In this document: piece after piece, positions 33,001 to 41,270 of the stretch
How positions within the stretch are numbered: the first letter of the stretch is position 1
Layout: each line of letters opens with the position of its first letter
Source: Prosthecobacter sp.
Lineage (GTDB): Bacteria > Verrucomicrobiota > Verrucomicrobiia > Verrucomicrobiales > Verrucomicrobiaceae
Direction of reading: 5' to 3'
NCBI RefSeq assembly: GCF_014879935.1
Contig: NZ_JACSRD010000171.1
Span: forward strand, 48,913-112,912
Length of the DNA: 64,000 nucleotides
The notes under the pieces: generated by a model
Told to the model about the DNA's origin: nothing
The model's database searches: none
The model's input: the letters and a program-made list of their open reading frames with translations, nothing else
Made by a program: the position numbers and the translations under genes

Positions 33001-35833
33001 CGGATTCTTCGGGGGAGAGGGGTTGGGTATCTGTAGGCCGGGTCTGTGACCCGGCATTTTGCGCTCGAACAGCCTGAGCCGGGTCAGAGACCCGGCCTAC
33101 AGCGGGCAAACCGGCGACCTCCACCTTTTCAAACGTGCCTTCCAGCGGCGCGAAGTCATCGCAGCGTTTGCCAAAGAACAATTCCTTCGCGCCGGGCGCG
33201 GTGACGGGCAGTTCGGCGTCGATCTCCACCTTGCCATTGAGCGTGACCTTCACACGCGAGCCGAGTCGCTCCAGCTTCACGTCATTCCATGTGCCCGGTT
33301 CGATGACCGTCGTGCCGCGCACGATTTGCGAGGCCGCATTGCCATTGAAGACGAACAACCGGCCCGGCGACGAGTCCTTGTAGCTCCCGCCGATGCCAAG
33401 GTGATCGCCCGGCGCTTGATGATCGCCCTTCGGCCCGCGTGAGATGAGGTAGGCGGTCACGGCGCTGACGTTGTTGGCCTTCGTGTTCCTGAAGCGCATC
33501 GACGCGGACCAGTTTTCGGAATGTGGTGCAGTCCTCTGGACTGCGTCCTTCTGAGCAGCCGAGACGGCTGCACCACGCTTCTTCCGCTCCGCCCGCGAAA
33601 CGGCCCGCTTCGCATTCTCCTCGCCCACTTTCGAGATGTTCCAAAGCTTCGCGATGAGTGAAGGCTCGATCACGTGATCCCAGATCGTGATCTCATCGAG
33701 CCGGCCTTCGAGTTCTTGGCCGAAAAGCACCTCATCCGCCGCTTTCCCGGCCTTTCCGGTCAAAACGGGCTTCTCGGAGCCATCGAGATGCACACGCACG
33801 TTTTCGCCATCGCGGATGAGCACGGCGAAATGCCAGTCATCGGCGAAGAAAGTAGTCATGGGCTTCAGCCCGTGACCGTTGCCTTGGCTGGTAGCGTTTG
33901 CGTTTGCCGTGTTCGTTGCGTCCGTCGAGCTAAAGCTCTGGACTACATTGCTGTCGCCGCTCGCCAGCTCCAGTTGCACCGTGTGATCCGGGAACTGATG
34001 CGCCTTCAAGCTGACACCCAGCGCATTGATCAACTCGCCTGTGCGATCACTCGCGCCGCTTTCGTGGCCGAGCCAGAACCAGAGGGCGATGGAGGCATGT
34101 CGAGGAGCCACAGACTCGCCAGTATAGGCTTTGATCGTCTCGAAGTATATATCCCGCCAGTTATGCTCAATCGCTCCTTCGACAATCTGCAAACAGCGAT
34201 TGATTTGTCCGGGAATGCAAAACGGGGAGTCGGAGAGTGCAGATTCATTCCCATATCCCAGACCGCTACCTGGTCCCGGAAGATACAATGCTAGCTTCTC
34301 ATATCCGACCGAGAGCCCTTTGTAATAGGGTCGCACTTCATTTTTCAATGACTTGCCAACGTCCTCGCAGCGGAAGTAAACGATTGGATTCGATTCACGA
34401 ACGAGGTCAAAGAACAATCCATTCTTCGCAACTCGGTAGAGATCTCTTTTCCCAGCCAATTCACCGATGATATTTAAGAGTTGTGTGACCATTCGCGACT
34501 CAGCAAACTCATGCAAACCCGCTGTTCTGGCCGGCCAGGTCGTGTAGCCACCCAACTCATGTTGCTCCATCGGCGGAATGTAGCCTTCTGCGCCGTTCGC
34601 CAGCTCAATGTTGAAGTGCGTCTTGAAAGGAGACCACTCGCGTAACTTCAACCCCGTGATCGCATAAACCTCGTTCGGCAGCGTCGCGATGCTCAGATCG
34701 CCAATCCGTATCGCTTGCAGTTTCACGCTGGTCTTTTGCCGCTCATGCAGAATCAGCGCCTCTCTCGCATAGACTTCCTCTTTGGTCTTCGGCAGGTCGT
34801 TCTCGATCTTCGCGGCGATGGGGCGGGCCCAGGCGAGGCGTTTTTCGTCGGGGACGCGGTAGTTGAGCTCGAGCGTCTTCTCGACCATACCGAGCGGGGC
34901 GTGGTCGGCATACGTCACGGTTTGCAGGGCTTTGATGGCGCTGTCGGCGACCTCGGAGGCGTAGGTGTCGATGGTGATCGTCTTTTTCTCCGCGCCGTAG
35001 TCCATCCACATCTGGTCGCCGCTGGTGCCCTGGCTCATGGCGCAGACGAAGGGACCGTTGCCATCGCCTTGCTGGCCCATTTTCGCGGCGAGGTGTTTGC
35101 AGAAGAGGCCGAAGTAGTCGGCGGAGACTGGCGAGGTGCCAAAGTAGTGCTGCGAGTAGTTCGCGAGCACGCCGAGCGGTTTGCCATCGGGTGTTTGCAG
35201 CGCGATGACGCTGAGCTGCGGGTCCACCGGGCCGCTGGGGCCGACGACGTCCTTGCTGAGGTAGCCGGGGTGCATGTTTGCGCGGCCCGTGGGCTGGCCG
35301 AAGGGATCGACGACCTCCTTGCCCGGCAGGCGAATCCAGCGGCGGTTGTGCGTGTGCTCCCAGTCATCGAACGAGCCCCAGCCGATGCGCGCCGGTTGCA
35401 GTGCCTTGTCCGCCGCCACGATGGCCTCGGCGATCTTTGGCGTGAGGAATTTCGCATACACGGTGTCCTTCCGCGTGCCGAGGCAGCCCATCGCGGCCGG
35501 GGCGGAGTGCGTGTGCGTGGCGCTGACCATCATGCGGTCCACCGGGATGCCGCACTGCTTCGCCGCGATGCCTTTGGCCTCATCAATGAGCGGCTGCTCC
35601 ATCATGCACGTGTCCACGATGGCGAAGGCGATCTTCAACTTCCCGTCATCGAGCACAAAACTGCGCACGAAGAGCTTGTCCGCGAGCTTTTCGCCCCGTC
35701 CTTCGAGAAATCCGCCCGCGATGATCCGCGGGAACTCCGTGGGCGAAATGTCCACCGTGGCCACTCCGGCACGAAAGGTGGCCGCGGAGGCGAGGGTGGT
35801 GAGAAAAGCGAGGCAGGTGAGAACGAGCTTCAT
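30098..35833 (-). CDS. 1,911-residue secreted fusion: ceramidase-like, LamG-like, PVC cytochrome-propeller protein
   Basis: The start at ATG 35833 gives a signal peptide (MKLVLTCLAFLTTLASAA). The N-terminal 450 residues are a neutral/alkaline ceramidase-like domain with AGVATVDISP, VSATHTHSAPAAMG and the later SQGTSGDQMW. Two LamG-like lectin folds follow at about 600-740 and 790-900. A dehydrogenase-like beta-propeller (about 950-1330) carries KKWHVREGYRIELVAAEP and ends GRIWRVV. HEAT-like helices then lead to a cytochrome c domain with VCISCHKLDG at about residue 1790. The second half matches the PVC-type heme-binding protein family as a complete unit, so this is a fusion of two normally separate proteins. 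Four palindromic elements lie inside the frame and encode linkers. Confidence 0.88.
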   Translation of the reverse strand: MKLVLTCLAFLTTLASAATFRAGVATVDISPTEFPRIIAGGFLEGRGEKLADKLFVRSFVLDDGKLKIAFAIVDTCMMEQPLIDEAKGIAAKQCGIPVDRMMVSATHTHSAPAAMGCLGTRKDTVYAKFLTPKIAEAIVAADKALQPARIGWGSFDDWEHTHNRRWIRLPGKEVVDPFGQPTGRANMHPGYLSKDVVGPSGPVDPQLSVIALQTPDGKPLGVLANYSQHYFGTSPVSADYFGLFCKHLAAKMGQQGDGNGPFVCAMSQGTSGDQMWMDYGAEKKTITIDTYASEVADSAIKALQTVTYADHAPLGMVEKTLELNYRVPDEKRLAWARPIAAKIENDLPKTKEEVYAREALILHERQKTSVKLQAIRIGDLSIATLPNEVYAITGLKLREWSPFKTHFNIELANGAEGYIPPMEQHELGGYTTWPARTAGLHEFAESRMVTQLLNIIGELAGKRDLYRVAKNGLFFDLVRESNPIVYFRCEDVGKSLKNEVRPYYKGLSVGYEKLALYLPGPGSGLGYGNESALSDSPFCIPGQINRCLQIVEGAIEHNWRDIYFETIKAYTGESVAPRHASIALWFWLGHESGASDRTGELINALGVSLKAHQFPDHTVQLELASGDSNVVQSFSSTDATNTANANATSQGNGHGLKPMTTFFADDWHFAVLIRDGENVRVHLDGSEKPVLTGKAGKAADEVLFGQELEGRLDEITIWDHVIEPSLIAKLWNISKVGEENAKRAVSRAERKKRGAAVSAAQKDAVQRTAPHSENWSASMRFRNTKANNVSAVTAYLISRGPKGDHQAPGDHLGIGGSYKDSSPGRLFVFNGNAASQIVRGTTVIEPGTWNDVKLERLGSRVKVTLNGKVEIDAELPVTAPGAKELFFGKRCDDFAPLEGTFEKVEVAGLPAVGRVSDPAQAVRAQNAGSQTRPTDTQPLSPEESAKKWHVREGYRIELVAAEPVVLDPVAFDWDEQGRLWVIEMADYPLGMDGNGKAGGRVVRLEDSDHDGRYDKRHVIVSDLSYPTGILTWREGVIVTAAPDIFFISPDGTKKVLYTGFSTGNQQLRVNGLRWGMDGWVYCAAGAHHGGYNKGTQIECKLTGEKIDLGSRDFRFKPDTGEFDPQTGPSQFGRARDDWGHWFGVQNSFPLWHYVLQDHYLRRNPHVIPPDPIHQLFPRNPPVYPASSMEKRFHSFDQAGRFTSACGIEVYRDVKLFNDGKTHAFTCEPFHNVVQHIVLEDDGVTFKATVDVGALAKAREGDSANTSNSRSLATAPTDFLASEDRWCRPVMVRTGPDGALWVADMYRYMIEHPQWLPQSGKEELLPHYREGDDKGRIWRVVKSSHLAPRDEQTASKSGKASGKGSVPFISTERDYYFASPNGWLRDKAQMMAVYGGELPDDLSIYPPSGIIQAQLAWTYFLTQGQAPHRDNCLSLLRYTQPTDTLTARVHEQALQMAEKIEWKGDDSSPLQKALAKLVNDKDAKVRLQLACTLGELKFEWAGDLLAEVLNSAEAGSPLQGAALSSVLPHLERVCARADAKSFAMLLRCALATKNEKAIAVLVTRMDAQKGLEELLAVLDEKNLSLAAFAKQVTDAKARKAVEKMAARLQQAADSIQTAPTMESLALLASDREHRDRVKALLPELWAKSVDVGALAKVRPDGSTNAPDSRSLATAPTEVLRLVSKLQPQGGEQFLLEGWDQRTPALRVQILETLLSNDAWTLALLKRPEAKSADAATRARLMKHPKKNIASLAEKVFADSTSATRAAVVEKFKPALKLQGDAARGKNVFASVCISCHKLDGVGIELGPDLRSVAQHDAEKLLNSILDPSAIIEPGFMAYHCTLKSGEQLYGVIATETSASLTLKMAGNITKSVLRSDVASLKSAGISLMPEGLEAAMTPQSLADLIAYLKQPR
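30810..30886. repeat. REPIN-like paired-hairpin element, family 1 copy 1
   Basis: The 77-bp element is bounded by GTAGGCGC and its complement. Inside are two inverted hairpins: GCAGTC-GCCA-GACTGC (30816-30831) and GCACTT-TGGC-AAGTGC (30865-30880). The loops are reverse complements of each other. It lies inside the giant coding sequence, is translated on the minus strand, and encodes VDVGALAKVR...RSLATAPT. Confidence 0.85.
32007..32083. repeat. REPIN-like paired-hairpin element, family 1 copy 2
   Basis: Same length (77 bp), orientation and reading frame as the copy at 30810. The first hairpin is identical. The second reads GCGCTT-TGGC-AAGCGC, so one base pair has changed on both sides relative to copy 1. 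The encoded peptide is VDVGALAKAR...RSLATAPT. Confidence 0.85.
33032..33101. repeat. REPIN-like paired-hairpin element, family 2
   Basis: The 70-bp element has outer arms TGTAGGCCGGG and the complement. It holds two hairpins, GCCGGGTC-TGT-GACCCGGC (33037-33055) and GCCGGGTC-AGA-GACCCGGC (33078-33096). It is in frame inside the giant gene, in the linker between the second LamG-like and the propeller parts. Confidence 0.85.
33523..33576. repeat. REPIN-like paired-hairpin element, family 3
   Basis: The 54-bp element has outer arms GTGGTGCAG and the complement. Its hairpins are GCAGTCC-TCT-GGACTGC (33528-33544) and GCAGCCG-AGA-CGGCTGC (33555-33571), with complementary loops. It encodes the linker between the two LamG-like domains of the giant protein. 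Confidence 0.85.
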
Positions 35834-35871
35834 GGCGTGCGAGACCATACGCTCTGCTGCGCGAAGATTGC

Positions 35872-36453
35872 TCAATCTCCCGCGCCGGTGTTTTCGATGT
35901 CGGTGGTCAATTTCATGCCCATGAGTACATACGCGTGCGTCCTGGCCTGCATGTCCATGACATAGCCGGGCAGGCGCATCAGTTCATCGAATCCGGATTC
36001 GCGAAAGGCACGGATGGCGAGCTCACGCTCCGCATTGAACTCCGCCTGAAGATGCGAGAGGCCGCAATGCCGCGCCACGTCGATGATCTCGCGAATGAGC
36101 ATGCCCGCGAGCCCCACGCCGCGATAACCCGGATGTGTGAGCAGATGCGTCATGCCGATGTGGCGCTTCCAGCCGCCGTGACGCTGCTCCAGCGTGGCGA
36201 GTCCGATCACCTGACCGTCCGCAAACGCCAGCAGCGGCAGCCGCGCATCGTAATCGACATCCGCACACCACTCTTTGACCAGCGCCGGGTTGTCGAGCCG
36301 CTGCTTGATGAACAGCCGCTCAAACTCCGGCACCTCATGCAGGAACTTCATGAAGCTTGCGTCATCCGAAGGTTCCAACGGCCGGATCATGCACTGCACG
36401 CTGGTTTCCAGCGGATAACGAACCGGGTATTTTTCGAGAGCAAAGTCAATCAT
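35872..36453 (-). CDS. GNAT-family N-acetyltransferase
   Basis: The 193-residue protein has the acetyl-CoA binding motif A in LLTHPGYRGVGLAGMLI (Q/RxxGxG/A type) and the downstream IDVARHCGLSHLQAEF. An FRESGFDELMRLPGYVMDM segment ends the fold. The substrate cannot be predicted. It lies 38 bases upstream of the giant ceramidase-cytochrome gene on the same strand and may share its transcript, though a functional link is not evident. Confidence 0.87.
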   Translation of the reverse strand: MIDFALEKYPVRYPLETSVQCMIRPLEPSDDASFMKFLHEVPEFERLFIKQRLDNPALVKEWCADVDYDARLPLLAFADGQVIGLATLEQRHGGWKRHIGMTHLLTHPGYRGVGLAGMLIREIIDVARHCGLSHLQAEFNAERELAIRAFRESGFDELMRLPGYVMDMQARTHAYVLMGMKLTTDIENTGAGD

Positions 36454-36556
36454 GGAGGTGAACGGGGTTCACCCGCCCTCCAGCATCGGATGTGCCAGAA
36501 GAAGCCATGCGCAGGATAGCCGCTTTGAACGCCAATTTTGGCTCTTGATGCTCGAA

Positions 36557-36607
36557 ACGATTTTCTTCCTATGAGGCCCAAAAAACCGGTTATAGGAAGA
36601 AAATCGT
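36557..36607. repeat. 16-bp perfect inverted repeat between hisS and the GNAT gene
   Basis: ACGATTTTCTTCCTAT (36557-36572) pairs perfectly with its complement at 36592-36607 across a 19-base loop, and flanking CTCGA/TCGAG can extend it. It is AT-rich unlike its surroundings and has no terminal T run on either strand, so it is not a standard terminator. Confidence 0.75.
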
Positions 36608-36628
36608 CGAGAGCGATTTTCGGCCAAA

Positions 36629-37918
36629 TCAGGCGATCAACGGCCCAATCGCAGGTTCGGCGAGCATTTTGAGCACTTCTTCGACGAGGTTCGCAGCAGG
36701 CACGGAACTCTGCGATCTCGCGACGAGATTCTTCACGATGACTTCGGGATACTCAGCACCGAAGACGAGGGCGAAGCGGGCTTTGCGGTCTTCGGCGGCT
36801 TGGAATTGCTTGCCGACTTTTTGCGAGCCGAAGGGGTAGTCGATGCGCACACCGGCGGCGCGGAGCTGCTGGATGGCGGCGAGGGCGTGCGGGCGCTGGG
36901 CTTCATCGGCGATGACGACGAAGGCGTCGATGCTGCTGGCGGCGAGGAGGGCGCTGGTGAGCTTCATTTGCGCACCGGGCGTGCGCTTGAGCAGGATGCC
37001 GAGCACGACATCGCCCATGGCGAAGCCTGCGGCGGGCATGTCCACGTTTCCATCGCTGATGAGGGCGCACAGTTTGTCGTAAGTGCCGCCGCCGGCGAGG
37101 GCGCGGAGGCCGTGCTTCAAATCGAAGACCTCAAAGACGACGCCGGTGTAGTAGGCGAGGCCGCGCACGATGGTGGCGTCGATCTTGATGTGCTGCCAGA
37201 GGCCGCGGGCGGTGAGGTTGGCCTTCAATTCGGCGAAGGCGGGGTGATTTTCATCCGTGGAGGCCATGAAGGCGCGCACCTCGGCGGTGGTGAGGCCGAT
37301 CTCGCCGAGTTTTTTCTCGGTCTCGTCCGGCTTCGCACGCTCGATCTTGTCGATGATGCTGAGGAAGGCGGTCGCGTGCTCGGCGGCGATGTTTTTCTCG
37401 GCGAGGAAGCCGTTCCAGATCTCGCGGTTGCTGAGGCGGATGATGAAGTCGTCGGCGCTCACGCCAAACTCGCGCATGGTGTCGATGGCCAGCGAGATGA
37501 GCTCCGCAGCGGTGGCGGGGCCGCTGTCGCCGAGGATATCGGCATTGAACTGGATGAACTCGCGCCCGCGGCCCTCCTGCGGCTCCTCGTAGCGGAAGCA
37601 GGGGCCGATTTGGAACCACTTGATGGGCTTCTTGAAGTCGCGCTGACGTGCGGTGGCCATGCGGGCGAGCGATGGCGTCACCTCCGGGCGCAGCGTGATC
37701 TCGCGGTCGGCCTTGTCGCGGAAGCAGAAGAGCTGCGCGGTGATCTCGTTGCCGCTTTTCTTGCGAAACAGGTCGGTGCTCTCCACGATGGGGGCCTCAT
37801 ACTCGACGAAGCCATAACGACGCGCGACGGTGCGCCAGGTGTCGGCGATGTAATTGCGCGTCGCGCATTCCTCAGGGAAGAAGTCGCGGAAGCCTTTGAC
37901 GGTGCGGAAGGTGGACAT
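36629..37918 (-). CDS. hisS: Histidyl-tRNA synthetase
   Basis: The 429-residue class II aminoacyl-tRNA synthetase opens with the FRTVKGFRDFFPEE motif. It has motif 2 in FQIGPCFRYEEPQEGRGREFIQF (split), the histidine-specific RGLAYYTGVVFEVF and ALAGGGTYDKL, and a C-terminal anticodon-binding domain. It charges tRNA-His with histidine. The gene is divergent from recF across a 126-base region made largely of a purine/pyrimidine inverted repeat. Confidence 0.95.
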   Translation of the reverse strand: MSTFRTVKGFRDFFPEECATRNYIADTWRTVARRYGFVEYEAPIVESTDLFRKKSGNEITAQLFCFRDKADREITLRPEVTPSLARMATARQRDFKKPIKWFQIGPCFRYEEPQEGRGREFIQFNADILGDSGPATAAELISLAIDTMREFGVSADDFIIRLSNREIWNGFLAEKNIAAEHATAFLSIIDKIERAKPDETEKKLGEIGLTTAEVRAFMASTDENHPAFAELKANLTARGLWQHIKIDATIVRGLAYYTGVVFEVFDLKHGLRALAGGGTYDKLCALISDGNVDMPAAGFAMGDVVLGILLKRTPGAQMKLTSALLAASSIDAFVVIADEAQRPHALAAIQQLRAAGVRIDYPFGSQKVGKQFQAAEDRKARFALVFGAEYPEVIVKNLVARSQSSVPAANLVEEVLKMLAEPAIGPLIA

Positions 37919-37954
37919 GGGGCGCGATTCATCCGTGCGCAGGCCTCCAAATCA

Positions 37955-38042
37955 AGCGAAGAGCGAAGGGCGGAGGGCAAAGAGTCCAGAAAATGCCTGC
38001 GCAGGGTTGCGGCTCTCCGCTCTCTGCCCTTAGCTCTTTGCT
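37955..38042. repeat. Purine/pyrimidine inverted repeat between hisS and recF
   Basis: A purine arm (37955-37984, GAAGGGCGGAGGGCAAAGAG-type) and a pyrimidine arm (38013-38042) are separated by 28 bases. A 28-base core of the latter matches the arm at 18882-18909 in 23 positions, all differences transitions. It fills the divergent promoter region and reaches to within three bases of the recF ATG. Confidence 0.6.
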
Positions 38043-38044
38043 CC

Positions 38045-39121
38045 ATGCTGTCCGACCTGTTTGTGCGTGATTTCCGCTGCTTCGCCGAGGCGAAGGTGGA
38101 GCTGCATCCGGATGTGACGCTGCTGGTGGGGCGGAATGCGCAGGGGAAGACCTCGCTCATCGAGGCGGCGTGTGTGCTGATGCGGCTGCAGTCGCCGCGG
38201 ACGACAAACCGGAGCGAGTTGGTGCGCTTTGAGGCCTCGACCTGCCTCGTGGAGGCGGTGTGGGGCTGCAAACGGCTGCGCTATGCGCAAAACGCCACGT
38301 CGCGACGTCTCGCGCTGGATGGCGTGACGTGCGGCAAATCGGCGGATTACCTCGCGGCGGCCGGTTTGGTGGTGTGGATGGATCATCGGGACATGAATTT
38401 GCTGCGCGGAGGCGCGGAGCATCGGCGGCGCTTTTTGGATTTCGCGGCGAGTCAGATGTTTCCGGACTACCTGCACGCGCTGCGCGGCTACGAGCGGGCT
38501 TTGCGAGGTCGGAACTACGTTTTGAAGCGCGATGCCGTGATCGCATGGAAACAAGCGGATGCCTTTGCGCGGGTGATGGACGGCTTCGCGGCGGTTTTGT
38601 GGCAAAGACGTGCAGAACTCTGCGAAGCGCTGAATCCGCAGGTTTCCGCCGCGCATGCGCATTTGAGCGAAGGCGCGGAAAACACGCGAATCGCCTTCAC
38701 GAGCACCTGGGAGGCCGGGAGCCTGTTTGAGGCGCTGGCAGGCATGCGCGAGGAAGAGTCCAAAACGCGCTCCACGGCCTTCGGGCCGCACCGCGACGAC
38801 ATCGCGATGTTTTTGAATGAGCGCGATGCGACGAGTTTCGCGAGTGAAGGCCAGCAGCGGTCGTTTGCGCTGTCGATGAAGCTCGCGCAGGCCCATGTGC
38901 TCGAAAAAGCCCGCGGCGAGGCTCCGCTGATGCTCATCGACGACGTCTTCGGCGAGCTGGATGCCTTCCGACGCCGTGCGCTGCTGAGTTTGCTGCCGAA
39001 CGGCACGCAAAAGATCATCACCACGACGAATCTCGACTGGGCGGAGAAGGATGCGCTCAGCGGGATCGTGCATCAGGTGGATGCGGCCGGGTTCGGGGGT
39101 GAAACCCGCCGATTGGGCTGA
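38045..39121 (+). CDS. recF: DNA replication and repair protein RecF
   Basis: The start is ATG 38045, where the MLSDLFVRDFRCFAEAKVEL N-terminus begins; the reading frame is open far upstream but only as antisense to hisS. The 358-residue SMC-like ATPase has Walker A (LLVGRNAQGKTSLIEA), a signature segment (FASEGQQRSFALSMKLAQA) and Walker B (PLMLIDDVFGELD). RecF helps load RecA at single-strand gaps. It is not next to dnaA, dnaN or gyrB here, so the classical cluster is broken. Confidence 0.92.
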   Translation: MLSDLFVRDFRCFAEAKVELHPDVTLLVGRNAQGKTSLIEAACVLMRLQSPRTTNRSELVRFEASTCLVEAVWGCKRLRYAQNATSRRLALDGVTCGKSADYLAAAGLVVWMDHRDMNLLRGGAEHRRRFLDFAASQMFPDYLHALRGYERALRGRNYVLKRDAVIAWKQADAFARVMDGFAAVLWQRRAELCEALNPQVSAAHAHLSEGAENTRIAFTSTWEAGSLFEALAGMREEESKTRSTAFGPHRDDIAMFLNERDATSFASEGQQRSFALSMKLAQAHVLEKARGEAPLMLIDDVFGELDAFRRRALLSLLPNGTQKIITTTNLDWAEKDALSGIVHQVDAAGFGGETRRLG

Positions 39122-39315
39122 ATTGAGCCGAAATGGCCGATTCCTGACCTCCTTAGAAACTTCCCTTGACGCATTTTCAGGCGGTTTTAGCTTTATATGG
39201 GTTAGAATGTCGCCCGCCGCGTTGCTTTTCGTGATTCTCAAGAAAGCTAGAATTCTCCACGGCGCATTTGAGTTCTGACTTCGAGTTTTTTTAACGTCTA
39301 TCCCTTTTATTCTCA
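39122..39315. other. AT-rich intergenic region upstream of mreB
   Basis: These 194 bases are clearly richer in A and T than their surroundings and carry the promoter and leader of the shape-operon. A TTGACG at 39166 and a TAGAAT at 39203 are the best box-like sequences, but the spacing is too long for a standard sigma-70 promoter. No gene or RNA is recognised. Confidence 0.4.
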
Positions 39316-40347
39316 ATGCTTGGCAAACTTTTTGGATTCGTCGCCAACGACATCGGCATCGATCTCGGCACGGCAAACACTCTCGTTTATGTTAAAGACC
39401 ATGGCATCGTTCTTCGCGAACCCTCAGTAGTGGCGGTGAAAACCGGCTCGAATGAGGTGGTGGCGGTGGGCGATGATGCAAAACGCATGCTCGGACGAAC
39501 TCCGGGTGGAATCACGGCGATCCGTCCGCTGAAGGACGGGGTGATCGCGGACTTCCGGGTGACTGAAGCGATGCTGCGCCACTTCATCAAGAAGGTTCAG
39601 GGCGGAGGCAAACGGATGCGTGGTCCGCGGGTCGTGATCGCGGTGCCCTCCGGCATCACCGAGGTGGAAAAACGTGCGGTGAAGGAAAGCGCGGAGCAGG
39701 CTGGTGCGCGTGAAGTTTACCTGATCGAAGAACCAATGGCGGCGGCGATCGGAGTGGGCCTGCCGGTGCAGGAGGCCGCAGGCAACATGATCGTCGATAT
39801 CGGAGGCGGAACGACGGAGGTGGCCATCATCTCGCTTTCCGGCATCGTCTATAGCCGCAGCGTGCGTGTCGCAGGTGATGAGCTCGACGAATCGATCATC
39901 AATTACATGAAGCGCGCTTACAATCTCATGATTGGCGAGCGCACGGCGGAAGAGATCAAGCTGCGCATCGGCAGCGCCTTCCCGCTGGGCAAGGAAACCA
40001 CCATGGAAGTCAAAGGACGTGACATGGTGGCCGGCCTGCCGAAGACGATCACGATCACGAGCCAGGAAGTGCGCGAGGCGATGCTGGAGCCATTGAACGC
40101 GATCATTGACGCGGTGCGCACCACCTTGGAACGCTGCCCCCCAGAACTTTCCGCCGACCTCGTGGATCGCGGGATCATGCTGGCCGGTGGTGGTGCCTTG
40201 CTGCGGGGACTCGACAAGCTGCTGCAGGAAGAAACTGCGCTCCCTGTTCATGTGGCGGAAGATCCTCTGAGCGCCGTGGGCGAAGGCACCGGACGTGTGC
40301 TGAGCGAACTGGAGTTCCTACGCAAGGTGAGCACGACTGAAGTTTGA
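39316..40347 (+). CDS. mreB: Rod shape-determining protein MreB
   Basis: The 343-residue bacterial actin has the phosphate-1 motif [15 protein letters not shown] and phosphate-2 [15 protein letters not shown], with [14 protein letters not shown] in subdomain IIB. The adenosine motif is in [15 protein letters not shown]. The N-terminal [12 protein letters not shown] may form the membrane-binding helix. It heads the shape operon mreB-mreC-mreD-mrdA with rng downstream and directs cell-wall synthesis along the cylinder, which implies a rod-shaped or elongating cell. Confidence 0.97.
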   Translation: MLGKLFGFVANDIGIDLGTANTLVYVKDHGIVLREPSVVAVKTGSNEVVAVGDDAKRMLGRTPGGITAIRPLKDGVIADFRVTEAMLRHFIKKVQGGGKRMRGPRVVIAVPSGITEVEKRAVKESAEQAGAREVYLIEEPMAAAIGVGLPVQEAAGNMIVDIGGGTTEVAIISLSGIVYSRSVRVAGDELDESIINYMKRAYNLMIGERTAEEIKLRIGSAFPLGKETTMEVKGRDMVAGLPKTITITSQEVREAMLEPLNAIIDAVRTTLERCPPELSADLVDRGIMLAGGGALLRGLDKLLQEETALPVHVAEDPLSAVGEGTGRVLSELEFLRKVSTTEV

Positions 40348-40415
40348 TGCCAACCGCTTCCGCTTGATGGCAGCCGCCAGAGAGCGTCGCGCGCGGCCTT
40401 GTGAAAAGGCCAGAC

Positions 40416-41264
40416 ATGAAAAAGCTCAACATCCTCGCGCTTCTCGTCTTCGTGGCAGGGCTTGTCGCCGTGTTCACGCTGGACACGTCCACGACACGGC
40501 AGATCCAGGCCCGTGTCATGAGCCTGCTGTCGCCATTCATCCATTCCAGCGCCGCGATGGAGCAGGCGGCTGAGTCTGCCGTGGCGCCGCAGCTCAACGT
40601 GAACGAGCTCAAGCGTGAAAACGAGGAGCAGCGGGTGCAACTGGAGCGACTGCGGATCATCCAGCAGAAGTACAACCAGACAATCGAGGAGAATGCGAAG
40701 CTACGTCAGCTCATCGAGTTCAAACAGGCGGCTCCATTCAAAATGACCGCGGCCAAGGTGATCCGCCGCAGTTCAAGCACCTGGTGGAACAGCCTGATCA
40801 TCGACAAGGGCTCGCTCGACGGCATCGGCACCGACAGTCCGGTGATCACATCGGTCGGCCTCGTGGGCAAGACTTCCACGCTGGCACCACACATGACGAA
40901 GGTGATCCTGCTGACCGACGAAATGTGCCGGGTGTCCGCCAAGGTGGAGGGAACGCTGGAACAAGGCATTCTCGCCGGTGAACGTGCGGCCCTGGAGGTG
41001 CGGCCGGAGCTGCATCTGCGTTTCCTGAGCCGCAACGCGAACATCAATGCTGGCGCGGGCGTGTATTCATCCGGCGAAGGCGGCGTGTTTCCCGGAGACT
41101 TGCTGCTGGGGCGGGTGAAGCGTTTTGAAAACCGCGAGATCTCCGGCGAAGCGATCATCGAACCGGCCGTGGATTTCTCGACACTGGATCATGTGTTTGT
41201 GATCGAAATGCAGGCGGTGGAGGCCGCGCCCGAACCCGGGCAGGCGCCGAAAGACAAGCCCTGA
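40416..41264 (+). CDS. mreC: Rod shape-determining protein MreC
   Basis: I preferred the ATG at 40416 (MKKLNILALLVFVAGLVAVF) over a GTG five codons upstream. The 282-residue protein has one N-terminal membrane anchor, then a coiled coil (NELKRENEEQRVQLERLRII). The periplasmic beta-barrel domain carries RSSSTWWNSLIIDKGS and GLVGKTSTL. A Pro-rich tail ends the protein. It bridges MreB, MreD and PBP2 across the inner membrane. It follows mreB by 68 bases. Confidence 0.93.
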   Translation: MKKLNILALLVFVAGLVAVFTLDTSTTRQIQARVMSLLSPFIHSSAAMEQAAESAVAPQLNVNELKRENEEQRVQLERLRIIQQKYNQTIEENAKLRQLIEFKQAAPFKMTAAKVIRRSSSTWWNSLIIDKGSLDGIGTDSPVITSVGLVGKTSTLAPHMTKVILLTDEMCRVSAKVEGTLEQGILAGERAALEVRPELHLRFLSRNANINAGAGVYSSGEGGVFPGDLLLGRVKRFENREISGEAIIEPAVDFSTLDHVFVIEMQAVEAAPEPGQAPKDKP

Positions 41265-41270
41265 GCCGCC

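Noticed and set aside
33032..33101. Transcription terminator
   Set aside because: Strong hairpins but no T run, located inside an intact coding sequence.
34715..35965. 416-codon plus-strand frame
   Set aside because: Antisense to the ceramidase-like domain, whose motifs are clear on the minus strand.
36800..38044. Long N-terminal extension of recF
   Set aside because: The extension is antisense to hisS; RecF homology begins at the ATG at 38045.
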